From Toxorhynchites rutilus septentrionalis (Eukaryota; Arthropoda; Insecta; Diptera; Culicidae), in assembly GCF_029784135.1 (NCBI RefSeq), contig NC_073746.1, forward strand, positions 229,599,882 to 229,663,881: a stretch of DNA of 64,000 bases. Reading direction: 5' to 3'. The stretch's first letter is position 1, and every line of letters starts with the position of its first letter. Shown piece by piece: positions 45,987-58,782 of the stretch. The position numbers and the translations under genes were made by a program. The notes below the pieces were generated by a model. It saw only the letters and a program-made list of their open reading frames with translations. It ran no database searches and was not told the origin of the DNA.

Positions 45987-48090
45987 AACATGTCGAAAAA
46001 TGATGATTTTTATTTGTTCTCTGCAATCCTGTTGAATTACACTCATGAACCACACCAACAGGTAGGGAACATTGTATTTAAATCTTACTTACTTATCTTA
46101 CGCTGAAGTAGCCATTAAACTATTATTGAAGGCACTTTATAGTCCTTACAACCTAATGAATTTGGTTTTTGTATAAAGCCCACTCGATTCTCAATTCAGT
46201 TTTTTTTTTACTCGATTCCGCTGTAAAGTGTTCGAGATACGATTTTTGAAGATGAAATACAAGGGATAGACAATAAGAATGTGACTGAAAAAAAATTGGA
46301 AATGTTCAAATAGTCTTAACTTCACGAATAATATACTTTTGCAGATGCATTGAGATTTGCTGGATTTTTGGCTCGTAGTTAACTATAGTTTCTGTAAATA
46401 ATAGAAACGTAAACTAAATCTCATACTAGGTAGGAATAAGTGATGAAAGATACAGCTTTTAGCATATCCTCAGAAAATCCGGAACATCTCTGGTGCAGGG
46501 TTACCATGATAAACTGTAAACATAAACTGGAAAATTGTCAACGCTTGAAGAAAGGAACATGGAGTTGCTATAATGAGAGGATATAAAGCTTCATCGGATG
46601 CATCATATGTAGATATTTGGGAAACTAGAAGCTCTATTTCCAACGTTATTTTAATTATTGGAAACGCTGTTCTAATGATTGGGAAAACGATTGGAGCGAA
46701 ATTATCATAAATTGACATGAAACGCCTGCAGGAAATGGTAAATTTTTGTGACCCATATTTATGTATTTTTAACTTGTAACTTCTATAGGTTCCCGAAAAC
46801 GTAATACTACGTTAAAATTTGTAATAATTAAAACAAGAAAATGATTTGAACGAAAGTATGAGCGTTCTTTTGTAATTCACTTCCACTGTGTTTTGGTTAG
46901 GAGTGGTAAACAATTTTATTTACTTAATGTTACAATTAACCGATCACGCGGACTTATGCATTTTTCCGCCTTAAATCGAACATGAGAAAGCAGGATCTCT
47001 TGCATCACGGTGTCTAGGAGAGATGATTCTCATTCAAACTGATTCAAATTCTATATGGATAAATCAGGTGAAATGAGAAAAATATGATTGACACCAAGCC
47101 ATAACTGATGTTGGAATGTTGTTTCAAAGAATCTGTATAGTCTGTGTGAAGTCCAAAATATCTGTAATCTTTATCTACAAATTCTTGGATTCAAAAAGTT
47201 CGGAAAATCTGTAGAAATACAAATTTTTCTTTAAATATGGTAACCCTGCTCTGGTGTCGACTAGCCACACTAATTTCAGGAGCAGGATAAAACAAGGTAA
47301 CAATTCAATTGACCTGTGTTGAAACATTATCATATGCACCGAAGTTATGTTGTAAGATTCATCCAAATTAGAGAAAATGAAAAAAAAAACAATTGATAAG
47401 ATGAACAGGTTAAGAAAAACTTCGATTGTATCATTTAAAACCTGTGTGTAATGCAGTTGGATGCAGTTCAATCTTCTTTGGTTTCTTTAATTGATTGGTC
47501 GAGCAACTCATGAAAAACATTCTTCAATGTGTTTATTAGACTAAGAAACGAATGGAATGTACATTTTGAAGTGCGGATGAAACGGGCGTGTTGGTGGGGT
47601 AAGACGGAGAGGTAATTTTTACATGTGAGGCGTAAAACTTTATTATTCACGGGAGAAATAATGTTTTAGCAGCAAAAATGTCAACAAACAGATAAATAGA
47701 AAGAGCGCGAGTTGGTTGCTCTCACCAACTAGTGTGGGTAAGATGGACATACTGTCATTCCTTCATCTCTTGGTTCAGGACTGAGCAATTTCTTCCTGAG
47801 TACTTAGCAATACTTGGCAACGCTGTCCACAGTACATATGGAGTTCATAGAATACATTAATTTTCCAAACTTAGTAAAATTTTGGTCAAATGATGAACGA
47901 TTTTATTATTTTTTGCGTCGCATCCCTAACTCGGCGTTTTTCAAATTGCTCAAATACTGTTTTATAGAACAAGCATTTCATTCTTGCCAGTTGAAAATTG
48001 AACCCATAATCTGACCATTGAACAATATTTACGAGAAACCTCTCATGTTAGCCTTCGATGTTATTTCTTCAGTTCCCGTTAAACTATTCT
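45987..48090. other. Non-coding, 2.1 kb
   Basis: AACGTAATACTACGTT at 46798-46813 is a variant of the dispersed palindrome. GGTGCAGGGTTACCATG (46492) and GGTAACCCTGCTCTGG (47238) are inverted to each other and may bound an old element. No gene. Confidence 0.35.
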
Positions 48091-48425
48091 ATGCTAGCGA
48101 TGGGCGAGCACTCACGAGCCGCTCATTTGAGCCGGTTCGTTAGAACGAGCGTACGATCCACGGTTCTTTACAAATGAACCGTGGTTCAAAAAAGAGCCGC
48201 TTTTGAAAAGAGTCTCGGCTCAAAAAAAAGCCGCCGTTCAAAAAAGAGTAGATTTTCGAAAGGGTCTCGGCTCAAAAAAAACCCGCGGTTCAGAAAGAGT
48301 ATCGGCTCAAAATCGGTTTCAACTCAAAAAAGAACCGCGGTTCAAAAGAGTTTCGGATCAAAAAAGACCCGCGGTTTAAAGAGCCGCTCAAATGAGCCGG
48401 CTCGTTTCAACGAACGAGCAATGTC
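48091..48425 (+). repeat. GAACGAGCG foldback with tandem 18-22 bp units
   Basis: GAACGAGCGTACGATCCACG followed by TTCTTTACAAAT at 48144 is the same end as in 11216-11413. About ten GGTTCAAAAAAGAGCCGC-like units follow, up to GAGCCGGCTCGTTTCAACGA at 48393. Confidence 0.75.
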
Positions 48426-50774
48426 TTAAGGTTAAACTAACCCGAACTTTCACTCCAACGAATACTGCCCGATGATTTCCAAACATTCCCAATTGAAGAC
48501 ATGCTAAGTATGAACTAACAAAATAATTGTTATTTTTTGCGCATGGGCATGTCCAATCAAATGCCCAGTTTAGTTTGAAACACTGAGTGAACAGTGCTAT
48601 TTTCATAACAGCTATACACCACTCTCTAGGTTCGATTTATAGTTGAATTTTCTGCTTAACTAACACCACCACTTGAACGTGGAATAAGCTAATTGTTGTT
48701 TTTAAGGCCCACATGTAATTGGATAAATACAGTCATTGAACATATTTCAGTAAAACTGGTGGACGTTTGTTATTATTATATTACTCTTCTGCTTGTTTGC
48801 TTCATTTGGCAGCCCGTGTCTTCAACCACTTGGCTCCAGTATAAACACCAAAACCCAGTCAGTGCTAACATCAAAGTACACGACATTGATCATCTCATTA
48901 TGATATTTGTTTAGTAGAACCCAAATAAAATTCTTGGTTTTTTCATCGAGGATTGAATTATTACAAAGCAAAATATCCTTAATTTGCATATTCACTTTGC
49001 TTAATTCATACATTTTTTTTGTATCGTATAGCTGTTGCGTAATATAATCTACTCGTTAATCAACTGTTAGGAATCAATAATTGGCCACCGCGTGCATCAG
49101 TTGAATCATAAACGTTTTATTAAGTCAAATGATCAATTGCCTATCAAACATCATCAAAAAATTCGGCTCTAACAAACCTGTCATTGAGTTGTCATATAAG
49201 ACAAAAGCATACGATCAATAATTACAGAGTGCACCCCAATTGCCTGGAATCCTAAAGCCCGGCACTAAAATCTCATCGAAAAGACTATAAGAAAAAAAAC
49301 TCAAATGGAAAGTTCGGTTTTGATTTGAATTAGATATGATCGGTTCAAGGTGACGAAGGCTGCGTTTAAGAGGCAAACCATCGCGTGATGCGAGCTCTAA
49401 TTGACGCCGGTGACCTTTTGCGAATCTAATGACTTTGGTGACTGCAGAATTGAATCGAGGAAGTTGCGGACTGAAATCAAGCAGAGATTTTTGATTGGTT
49501 CTGTCAAAATCCTTTGTTTTTCCTGACGTTGATATCCCTCCCTATTGATATCTAGAAACCAGAAAGATCAGATAGAATGGCACTGGCGGGTTGATGTTTG
49601 TGTTAAATTATTATCAAAGAATGTTAGCTTATATGTTTATGTAAAAAACCTGTTAAAATTTGCCAGGTTTGGTGCGTTATGCATAAATTTGCATTGATTT
49701 CGACGGTAGCTGGTGTCCACTGAATCAATTAGCATTATAATGCCAATAACAGTAAAGGTGTATCATCATAATTTGCATTATAAACCTAATGGTCAGCTCG
49801 TGTCGTTCGTGGTGTACTGGTTCATCCAAAGAAGATTATCAGTAAAGGAGGAATTTGACACAGTAAAAAACTATCATGCTTCAAAGATTTTTTGACATTC
49901 CATCAGACTATCAATGCAATGCGCACAACTCTGACAGTTATTTCTCAATGCTACCTGAAGATAATGCTAATAATGGTGGTCATTGGAGTCGATTCTTCAA
50001 TCAAACTTCGTATTACCTCGACTTCTCAAAGTAATATTACTTGCGCCGTTTTTACATGTACTTGATTAGAACTTCGCTGCCAAAGAGCACGTCTATTGAA
50101 GCTTTTAAAACATGGATGGGATATGTACTATAAAACCAAACATATACTGATCCAATATGTTAGTGACTTTTAGAGAGACAATTTGTTTTAAAATTTGGTG
50201 CTCCAAAAGTAATCACATTTCTTCGCACTAGAGTTCATAGTAATTGCTTCAAATCATCACCACATTTTTTTGTCTACTGTATAGCAAGATTTTGTTGTGT
50301 TTATTTCGGCTCGGTAGTTTTCATTCAAATATCACGAAAAATATCAACGACAATTATGAGCGCAATTTTTCCGCTTCACAACGACGACATCAATTTTCGA
50401 TGTAGGATTACGTCTTTCGGCAACATAGTGGTACTTTTCTAAGCGCTCATCTCTCTTTGCTCTGTCGATTACAGATTTTATTTTCCATACATTCGCACTA
50501 ATCGATCTGGAAACTGCATATCTTATTGCGATATAATATTTTGTAAACAGTTAATTTGTTAAAATAGTATAAAAATGACAGAATCTAATTTTCCATACAT
50601 TACTGTAAGACGATTACTAGACAAGCGCTAGAAAATTTGGCCCCGAAGTTTCATACATTTGTGGAATACTTGTAGTAAAAAATCAACATTTCACGTTCAC
50701 ATTTCACAATTTGAACATGTTTTCGAATTAGGTTTTCCAGAATGAAGAGCAAGTATTAAAATGTTGGGTTATAC
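48426..50774. other. Non-coding with a possible conserved island
   Basis: 49060-49560 is complex, TE-free and relatively GC-rich, and might be regulatory. ATGTAGGATTACGTCT at 50400 is a variant of the dispersed palindrome. No gene. Confidence 0.3.
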
Positions 50775-50970
50775 AACCATTCCATTGATATAGTGGTTCT
50801 CAGATTTTCGTAAAAAGTGGTAATTTTGTTCTTTATCGCAAGACACTAGACCCTTTTTTATTTTTTCATTAGGGTGACCATTTCCATTTTAGGGTGGGCC
50901 AAAAAATCAATGTTTCCCCCTTTTTTTGTAAATATAAAAATATATAGCGCCCAATATTCCAAGGCCATGT
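50775..50970 (+). repeat. Dispersed terminal-repeat copy (Tc1 long-TIR family)
   Basis: ATAGTGGTTCTCAGATTTTC, TTTTTTCATTAGGGTG, CATTTCCATTTTAGGGTGG and, further on, ATATATAGCGC follow the same order as in 62426-62660. Confidence 0.75.
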
Positions 50971-52769
50971 AAACAACAAAAAACAAATACAATCAATAAT
51001 AACATTTGGGATCAGTTTACAATTTTCCTAGAAACTTCATTCAATTGCTTCAAGAACAGGGTTTCTTAAAGTGATCTATATCGACTCCTTGGGGTCGATT
51101 TTGGTTCTCAGGGGTCGACACAAACGAAAACTGATTTTGGTGGTCGAACAGATCGAACCTTATTAATTAACACAAGCAGTGCTTGGAAATATCTGTATCA
51201 CATCAATCTTTTCAGCTGAGTTTCCGGCCACATTCGATCATTATACCATTGCTTTCGGGATACCGAAAATAAACCAACGTCAAACCTCACAATCACAGCA
51301 AGCCACTCACAGTTGATTCATCCAGTTTTGTTCATTCTGTTTTTCGTTCTGTTCTGCGTTCACGGAATGTGAGCAAAAGAAAATATCCCTAGTTTTGTCA
51401 TTCATTGACATTAACATACGAGTTCATTCACTATCAGCATCGTTCTCGGACACTGACGGAACGGAGAAATTCGTTGAGGAAGATAAGAAAGTACAGAATG
51501 CTCATAATAGTGACAAGAAATTAAATTGTTCAAGCCGTCTCAGTTAAATTGCTTTCATTTTACATAGTGAATATGCAATTCCAATTCCACTTGTCAAAAA
51601 TGCTTCAAAAGAAGAATTCCGATGTAAAAAATGCCGTCTTGACTCAAATTTCAAACATTTATTTTTTTTTTAATTTTGAACACACGAACATAAAATGGTG
51701 GTGTCCAAGACACGACCGCAATGGGAATATTTCGAGCTTCCTTTTGCAAACGGATCAATATAGGATTATCCGCTATAGGATTAGCGGATGAAATCATCCA
51801 GCTTTGGCTGACGAAGTTTGCATTCGCTGCTCGGATTGATTCTGCAGAATGCTCCCTCGTCGTCCAAGCCTAAGCAATCCTTAGCTGTGAGTGTGCATGC
51901 AGATCTTGCTCTTTTGTTGGCATTTCCGCTTGCGCCACCGATTTGCGTTGCCCTTTCGGAGTAACTTCAAAAACAACTGAATAAGCAATCATGAGAAAAT
52001 CACACACATATCGGGATATTGAAAATGAACAGTCACAACATTCCTGACAATTCAATGGCAATGAATAAATGTGAATGAATTCTCATGACTCGAGCTTCAA
52101 GGAAAGCTCAGAGAGCACAGAATGAATATGAATGAACATAGTTGTAAATTTGTTTGCCGTCGAATGAATGACAGCAGCATCGACAAGCAAAATAAACGCG
52201 TTACACTGATAAAAATATATTTTCAATGTTACTTAACAAGCTCAATATTTCCAAGCCCTGAACACAAGTTCTTATTCGAAACATTCCAGATACTGTATAA
52301 GTTGTGTTACGTGAGCCAACTTGTTATAAGAATGACTAATATTTTAATAGAAGGTATTATTGTTGTAATTTGTATTTATAATTATTAATTACACTTGATA
52401 TTTACTGAATTTTATGTCTATTTATTGATGATGTCAAGTTTACTCACAGTATGTATGAATAAGATAAAGATAAAATTTTCAAAGAACTTTGGCTATAGGG
52501 GGTCGATGGTATCACTTCATTCTGCAAAATGGGTCTCTTGCTCAAAATTAGGTATCCCTGCTGTGGAGGATCGAAAATTGGTTAAGCAGTTGAAATGTTT
52601 TTTTTAATCGAGTTTATTCGTCGCAATCTTTATGCTGATTGGGAATGAAAATATTCAGTTGGTTCAAATGTAAGGAATTTTAAGAATGTTCTACCCCAGT
52701 TCAGAATTATGCACCGTTGGGAAGGATAAAAAAAATACATGTCCAAATTTTTGTTTACACCGATGGGTT
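50971..52769. other. Non-coding, 1.8 kb
   Basis: CAGGGTTTCTTAAAG (51058) and GTATCCCTGCTG (52552) resemble hAT-type ends in inverse orientation, but no 8-bp duplication flanks them. No gene. Confidence 0.3.
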
Positions 52770-53158
52770 TCCACGCTTCGAAATTCCCTTATCTGGCCAC
52801 CGGGAGCGGATGATGTATCAGTGGCAACGGTTAACAAACACCTGCAGATTCCACGTTCCATACCCGTAAAGTAGTATCGACATTTCAGATATATTCAAGA
52901 TTTTTATGCGTAAACCAAATGTTCAGAGACATTCTAAGGCAAACAGAGTTTTTCTGGTCTTATATCTGTTTTGGTACCACCATCTTGCTACCCAGATATC
53001 GGGAAGTTTTCATCTTCTCAATCTGTTATGAAGAGATTGCTCATATGTACATCAATCGATTTGATCTTTGCGACGTTGACTATGAGTCCTTCTGTCTTGG
53101 AGCTCGCGGAGAAGTCATCGAAGAAAATACACTATCGTGCAGCTTTACACGAGAATAT
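52770..53158 (-). pseudogene. Old LINE reverse-transcriptase fragment
   Basis: The minus strand reads, with frame breaks, DDFSASSKTEGLIVNVAKIK (about 53050-53110), DGGTKTDI (about 52970) and LQVFVNRCH*YIIRSRWPD (about 52800-52850). These are the post-catalytic RT and thumb motifs of a LINE of the endonuclease-RT type common in arthropods. The clade is not assigned. The upstream part is cut off by the I-clade LINE inserted at 53158/53159. Confidence 0.75.
53147..53158. repeat. Target-site duplication, left copy
   Basis: ACACGAGAATAT, identical to 59195-59206, immediately borders the element's A tail. Confidence 0.9.
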
Positions 53159-53537
53159 TTTTTTTTTTTTTTTATTAAATCGTTTATTTTTACAGGCTCA
53201 GTTACATAAGTTTAAAGGAGCCAAACTCCTATTTGTATAGTTATAAGTATATATAAACATTTTTTATTAATTCTAATGTTAATGAAGTAGAGAACCGATT
53301 ACTCGCGGCTTGCTCGAGTTTAGAAGGGTGACATTTTGTTTCAGGAAAAGGATGGGATATAAGGATATGTTGACAATGTTCACACTCACATTCGCACTCA
53401 CATTCATCATACTCAATTCTTAAGCCTATCTTATATCTAACATGTATTTACATTTCACCTTATTCTATTGTTAGTAAGAAGGGATTTGATTTCTCGCGAA
53501 GGGAAAGGAAAAGGAGAATATAAGGATATAAGGACAA

Positions 53538-56500
53538 TCACACACGAAGATTGATAGCTTTTAGGAAGACATATATTTGGGACATGTAATCAAGGTCTAA
53601 ACCAGCTAACACATCTCTCACCGGCACATTGGGCTGCCTTCCTCTAGCCCGAAGAGAGTTTTCTAAATTCGATCTGGCAACAAGATACTCCTCGCACGAC
53701 CAAACAACGTGTTCGATGTCGTGGTAACCTTGGCCACAAGCACAGATATTGCCATCGGCAAGATTAAAACGAAAGAGTAGCGCGTCTAACGAACAGTGAT
53801 TGGACATGAGTCGAGAGAAGGTGCGAATAAAGTCCCGACTTAAGTCCAGACTTTTGAACCATGGTTTGAGGCTAACCTTAGGGATAATCGAGTGAAACCA
53901 CCGGCCCAATTCATCTTCGTTCCATTTACGTTGCCAGTTAGCGATGGTATTTTTACGGACTAAAGAATAAAATTCATTGAAAGCGATTTGACGCTGATAA
54001 ATATCGCCTTCAATTGCACCTACCTTTGCCAATGAGTCAGCCCTCTCGTTACCCGGAATTGAGCAATGTGAAGGGACCCAGACAAAGGTAATGACATAAC
54101 AGCGTCTGGATAAAGCACTCAAAATTTCTCGTATTCTCTCAAGGAAGTACGGCGAGTGCTTTTCCGGCCTCACTGAACGGATAGCTTCGACAGAGCTATG
54201 ACTATCCGTTACAATGTAATAGTGTTCAACAGGTCGTGAGGCGACGCTGTCCAGCGCCCAATGTATTGCTGCCAATTCAGCAATATACACAGAGCAAGGA
54301 TTCTGAAGACTGTGGGAGGTGCTAAAAATTTCGTTGAACACTCCAAATCCTGTGGACTCATTCATAGAGGACCCATCAGTAAAGTACATATTATCACAAT
54401 TGACACGCCCATACTTTGCATTGAAGATCGTAGGAATGATCCCCGATCGATGATAATCTGGAATTCCATGGATTTTCTCCTTCATGAACAGATCAAAATG
54501 TACAGAGGAATTGATGTAGTCAGGAAAACAAACACGGTTGGGAGTATACGAAGAAGGATCAACCTGCATGGAGATGAATTCATGATATGAGCTCATGAAT
54601 CCTGAATGAAAATTTAGCTCGATAAGCTGCTCAAAATTTCCGATCACCAATGGGTTCATAACCTTACACCGGATGAGGAACCGAAGAGATAATAAATTGA
54701 AGCGATCTTTTAGTGGGAGTACGCCTGCCAAAACCTCGAGACTCATGGTATGCGTTGAGGGCATACATCCCAACGCAATACGGAGACAAAGATACTGAAT
54801 TCGCTCGAGTTTAATGAGATGTGTTTTGGCAGCTGATTGAAAACAGAAACTGCCATACTCCATCACTGAGAGAATAGTTGTTCGATACAACATTATAAAA
54901 TCTTCGGGATGGGCTCCCCACCATGTGCCGGTAATTGTACGGAGAAAGTTTATTCTTTGTTGGCATTTTTTACTCAGATACCTAATATGGGCCCCCCAAG
55001 TACATTTGGAGTCGAACCAGACCCCAAGATACTTGAATGACATTGCATGAGTGATCGGTTTACCCAAAAGTTGAAGCTTTGGTTTTGCTGGTCTATGCTT
55101 CCTAGAAAAAACCACCATCTCTGTTTTCTCCGTGGAGAATTCGATCCCTAGCCCAATGGCCCAGGTTGAAAAATTGTTCAAAGTATCTTGTAAGGGTCCT
55201 TGCAGGTCGGATTCGTTTGATCCTACGACAGACACCACTCCGTCATCTGCAAGTTGTCGTAGGCAGCAAATTTGGGGAAGACAATTGTCGATGTCGCTTA
55301 CATAGAAGTTGTACAAAAGGGGGCTTAAACATGAGCCCTGGGGGAAGCCCATGAAGGAGACCCGATTTACTGTCGAATCCCCGTGAGAAAAATTCAACTG
55401 TTTCTCACAAAGCAAGTTATATAACATATTATTCAACAGAGGCGGCAGACCCCGAGAGTGTAATTTGTCTGACAAAACCTCTATTGAAACAGAATCAAAG
55501 GCCCCCTTTATGTCCAAGAATACTGAAGCCATTTGTTTTTTTTCGGCGTAAGCCATTTGAATTTCTGAAGAAAGCAACGCAAGACAATCATTCGTCCCCT
55601 TGCCCCTGCGGAACCCATATTGTGTATCTGAGAGTAAGCCATTCGTTTAAACCCAATGATCAAGGCGAAACAAGATCATTTTCTCCAACAATTTCCGTAT
55701 ACAAGACAGCATTGCTATTGGGCGGTACGAATTGAAGTCGGACGCGGGTTTTCCGGGTTTTTGAATAGCTATAATTCGCACTTGTCTCCAATCATCTGGA
55801 ACAATATTGTGCTCCAGAAACCGATTGAATAAATTCAACAAGCGATGTTTCACCACATCAGGGAGGTTTTTTAACAAGTTGAACTTAATTCTATCCGTTC
55901 CTGGAGCAGAATTGTTACATGAAAGGAGAGCAAGAGAGAATTCTACCATCGAAAACTCAGAATCAAGATCGCACCTATCTTGTGGTATATCTCGAACAAT
56001 TTTCTGCACGGGAGCGGAAACGGGACAAACCTTCCGTGCAAAATTCAAAATCCATCGATGTGAATATTCTTCGCTTTCATTCGTTGAAGAGCGATTTCTC
56101 ATGTTTCGAGCCACTTTCCATAATTTTTTCATTGACGTTTCTCGTGACAAACCTCCCACGAAATTTCGCCAATAAGCACGTTTTTTCCCTTTGATCAAAT
56201 ATTTGAACTGATTTTCAAGGTGCAAATACGTTTGAAAATTCTCAATGGTTCCACGTTTCCGAAAAGCTTTAAATGCGTTCGATTTATCCTGATAAAGCTT
56301 GGAACATTGGCTATCCCACCATGGATTGGGAGGCCTTTGACGAAAAGTGGAGCCTGGGATGGGTTTCGTTTGAGCGCGAACCGCGCTGTCATATATCAAA
56401 CGAGAAAGGAAGTTATACTCCTCCAATGGAGGCAAACCATCTCTGGAATTGATGGCTAGAGCAATTGCGTCCGCATATTTTTTCCAGTCAATGTGTCTTG

Positions 56501-57221
56501 TGAGGTCATATGCCATGTTTATAGATTCAGAAGAATTCGAACCAATGGTGATGGAAATTTTGATTGGCAAGTGGTCACTGCCGTTGGGGTCCTGGATTAC
56601 ATTCCACTTGCAATCTAACGATAGTGAATTCGAGCAAAGCGAGAGGTCAAGAGCACTTGGGTTAGCAGGAGGTTTAGGTACACGTGTTGTTTCCCCAGTG
56701 TTCAAAACGGTCATATTGAAGCTGTTACAAAGGTCATATATCAACAATGAACGATTGTCGTCGTACTGTTCCCCCCAGGCAGTTCCGTGAGAGTTGAAGT
56801 CTCCCAAGATCAATCGTGGCTCAGGAAGGAGTGAGCACATGTCAACAAGTTGATTGCGGCTAACCGCAGCTCTCGGAGGCCAATACAAGCTTACAATACA
56901 GAGGTCTTTGCCTCTGATGTTTGCATGACAAGCAACAGCTTCGATCCCTCCAATAGGTGGAAGGTCAATTCGAAAAAATGAGTGGCACTTATTGATACCC
57001 AATAGCACCCCTCCGTATCTGTCATCACGGTCCAAGCGTATGATATTAAAATTGTGGAAAGAGAGATCATCTCGCGAAGAAAGCCAAGTTTCGGACAGAG
57101 CAAAAACATCACAATTGAACTTATGAATTAAAAATTTGAATGTATCCAATTTAGGGATAAGACTACGACAATTCCACTGTAAAACAGTGATATCTCCGAC
57201 CTCTCTATTTAAATTAGACAT
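53538..57221 (-). pseudogene. I-clade ORF2: endonuclease, RT, RNase H; one premature stop
   Basis: From ATG 57221 (a TTG one codon earlier was not used) the frame runs 1227 codons and is interrupted only by TAA at codon 525 (55647-55649), between LDHWV and TNGLLSDTQYGFRRGKG. The reading frame is the same on both sides. Domains: apurinic endonuclease, residues about 10-225 (TVLQWNCRSL, SETW, LILGDFNSHG, GSDHLPI); RT, about 450-750 (PGTDRIKFNLLKNLP, FLDIKGAFDSV, GFPQGSCLSPLLYN, catalytic LADD near 657); RNase H with TDGS (about 948), AELAAIHWAL (about 982), TDSHSSVEA (about 1003) and PSHCSIPGNERADSLAK (about 1052-1068); C-terminal CACGQGYHDIEHVVWSC zinc-like motif. The stop splits endonuclease from RT, so the copy is probably unable to move by itself unless the codon is read through or is an assembly error. 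Confidence 0.9.
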
Positions 57222-58782
57222 CAAGAGAGATAATCATTGCAAGGAGGGGCCATGTTTGCATCAATTGTTGCAAAATTGTCTTTAATACTGGAAGCATTGA
57301 AATGACAATGGTTCTGATGGAGTCGGAAACATTAAAACACTTGAAGATTTGGTCCAAAAGGTCAGAAAACTTTATAAATCCCAATTGGGAAGTTGAACTG
57401 GACGGAAAAACAGGGACAGTTGGGGTTTTTGATGTCCCCTCGAGTGCTGGGCCATTCGAAGGTGAATTATTCCCACGGAAACCAGGAGGAACCTGATTTT
57501 GCTTGTCCGCTGCACTCGATTTTTTAGGCATGCTAACAGGGGGTATAACCGGAGGGGCTTGTCCTTGAACTTTGGGAGTGGTCACATTTTTGCGCCGGGG
57601 ATTCCCTTGGAAAATGAACGGTGTGCCCCCGTTAGCTGTGTCCGCTTCCATTTCGTCAACGGGCATGGTGGCGAAGACATTTTGTGTGATGATTGGTTGT
57701 TGTTGTTGGGCCAGTGGAGAAGCGCCCTTTAAAATATCCGCAAAAGTGCGTTTCGAGCGTTCCTTCAAAGAGCGCTTCTGTTTCTCCCAGCGACTCTTGT
57801 AAGTTTCACAAACTGAGAGCTCGTGTGGGGATCCCCCGCAATATGGACATTTATGCTCAGTCGCACTGCAGGATTTCCCCTCATGTTGCTCTCCGCAAGT
57901 GGCACAGCGCTCCTTGTTGGCACAATAATCTGAAGTGTGGCCAACTGACTTGCATTTTTGGCAAGTCATGGGCTTTGGCACGAAGAGTCGCACAGGCAAT
58001 CTCAATTTGCCCACCATGACGTAGTCAGGTAGAGCGGAACCAGCAAAAGTTACTCGAAACGAGTCTGACGGCGTGAATTTAGTTTTTCCCTCTTCTTGAG
58101 ATACTTTTCCTAGTTGGCGGCTGTCCAAAATTTTAACACTCACCAACGGGAGTCTTTTAAATTTACCAACTCCTTCTTTTATCATTTCGCACGTCAGACC
58201 AGTTTCAGTTACCACCCCCGAGATTTCTACGTCATGGGAGGGCACGTAGACGCGATACTCTAGGGAGAATCTCTCGTCGATCACAATTGCATTCGCGTGT
58301 TTCCGATCACTCACGACAACACGCAGTTTGTTCGGTCTAACCTTAGAGATTTCGACCACGGAGGAATATAATCTTGCCAGATCTTTCGAAACCTGAATGA
58401 CATTAATTGCCTTTCCTTTTGGTTTAGGCCGGAAAAAAACAACCCATGGACCAGCTCCAAGTGCATCGTCTGGATAGACCTTGACACGAGGAGAGGAAAC
58501 AACTGAGGGGGAGGACGAGGTCGATTGTTGAACGGGAGCGGTATCAGTAGGGCTGGGAGGCAAGTTCGGTAGTAGAGCGGAAGCGGGAGCGGGAGATTGA
58601 GGGGGCGAAGAGGAAAAGTTTGCCAATTTTCTTGAGGGGGGCTTGTTAAGGTAGATTACCTCTTTCTCTGAAGAGACATCTTCTGAGGGGGGAACGCGTT
58701 TAAGCGACTTCCCAGCCCCCGTTGTAGCTAGTGAGGAGGAAACAGTAGTTTCAATCTCCATGTCAACATGACCTTCTGCCAT
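57214..58782 (-). CDS. I-clade ORF1: gag-like nucleic-acid-binding protein
   Basis: The 522-residue frame is intact. It would coat the element's RNA and chaperone target-primed reverse transcription. A low-complexity Pro/Ser-rich N-terminus (about 30-100: LPPSPTDTAP, SSSPSVVSSP) precedes a central domain (GPWVVFFRPKPKGKAINV, an RRM-like/PRE-C2HC region as in jockey and I gag proteins). Three cysteine knuckles lie at about residues 273-327: CQKCKSVGHTSDYC, CATCGEQHEGKSC and CPYCGGSPHELSVC. A basic segment follows (KSRWEKQKRSLKERSKR). The stop (57214-57216) overlaps the ORF2 start by 8 nt. The ATG at 58782 is the first in frame after the AT-rich end of the leader. Confidence 0.9.
   Translation of the reverse strand: MAEGHVDMEIETTVSSSLATTGAGKSLKRVPPSEDVSSEKEVIYLNKPPSRKLANFSSSPPQSPAPASALLPNLPPSPTDTAPVQQSTSSSPSVVSSPRVKVYPDDALGAGPWVVFFRPKPKGKAINVIQVSKDLARLYSSVVEISKVRPNKLRVVVSDRKHANAIVIDERFSLEYRVYVPSHDVEISGVVTETGLTCEMIKEGVGKFKRLPLVSVKILDSRQLGKVSQEEGKTKFTPSDSFRVTFAGSALPDYVMVGKLRLPVRLFVPKPMTCQKCKSVGHTSDYCANKERCATCGEQHEGKSCSATEHKCPYCGGSPHELSVCETYKSRWEKQKRSLKERSKRTFADILKGASPLAQQQQPIITQNVFATMPVDEMEADTANGGTPFIFQGNPRRKNVTTPKVQGQAPPVIPPVSMPKKSSAADKQNQVPPGFRGNNSPSNGPALEGTSKTPTVPVFPSSSTSQLGFIKFSDLLDQIFKCFNVSDSIRTIVISMLPVLKTILQQLMQTWPLLAMIISLDV

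Noticed and set aside
46478..47254. Possible element bounded by inverted GGTTACC phrases
   Set aside because: Only about 12 bp match and nothing inside supports an element.
51058..52562. hAT-like inverted ends (CAGGG...CCCTG)
   Set aside because: Poor end alignment and no 8-bp duplication.
54261..58019. Plus-strand open frames opposite the I element
   Set aside because: Antisense shadows of ORF1 and ORF2.
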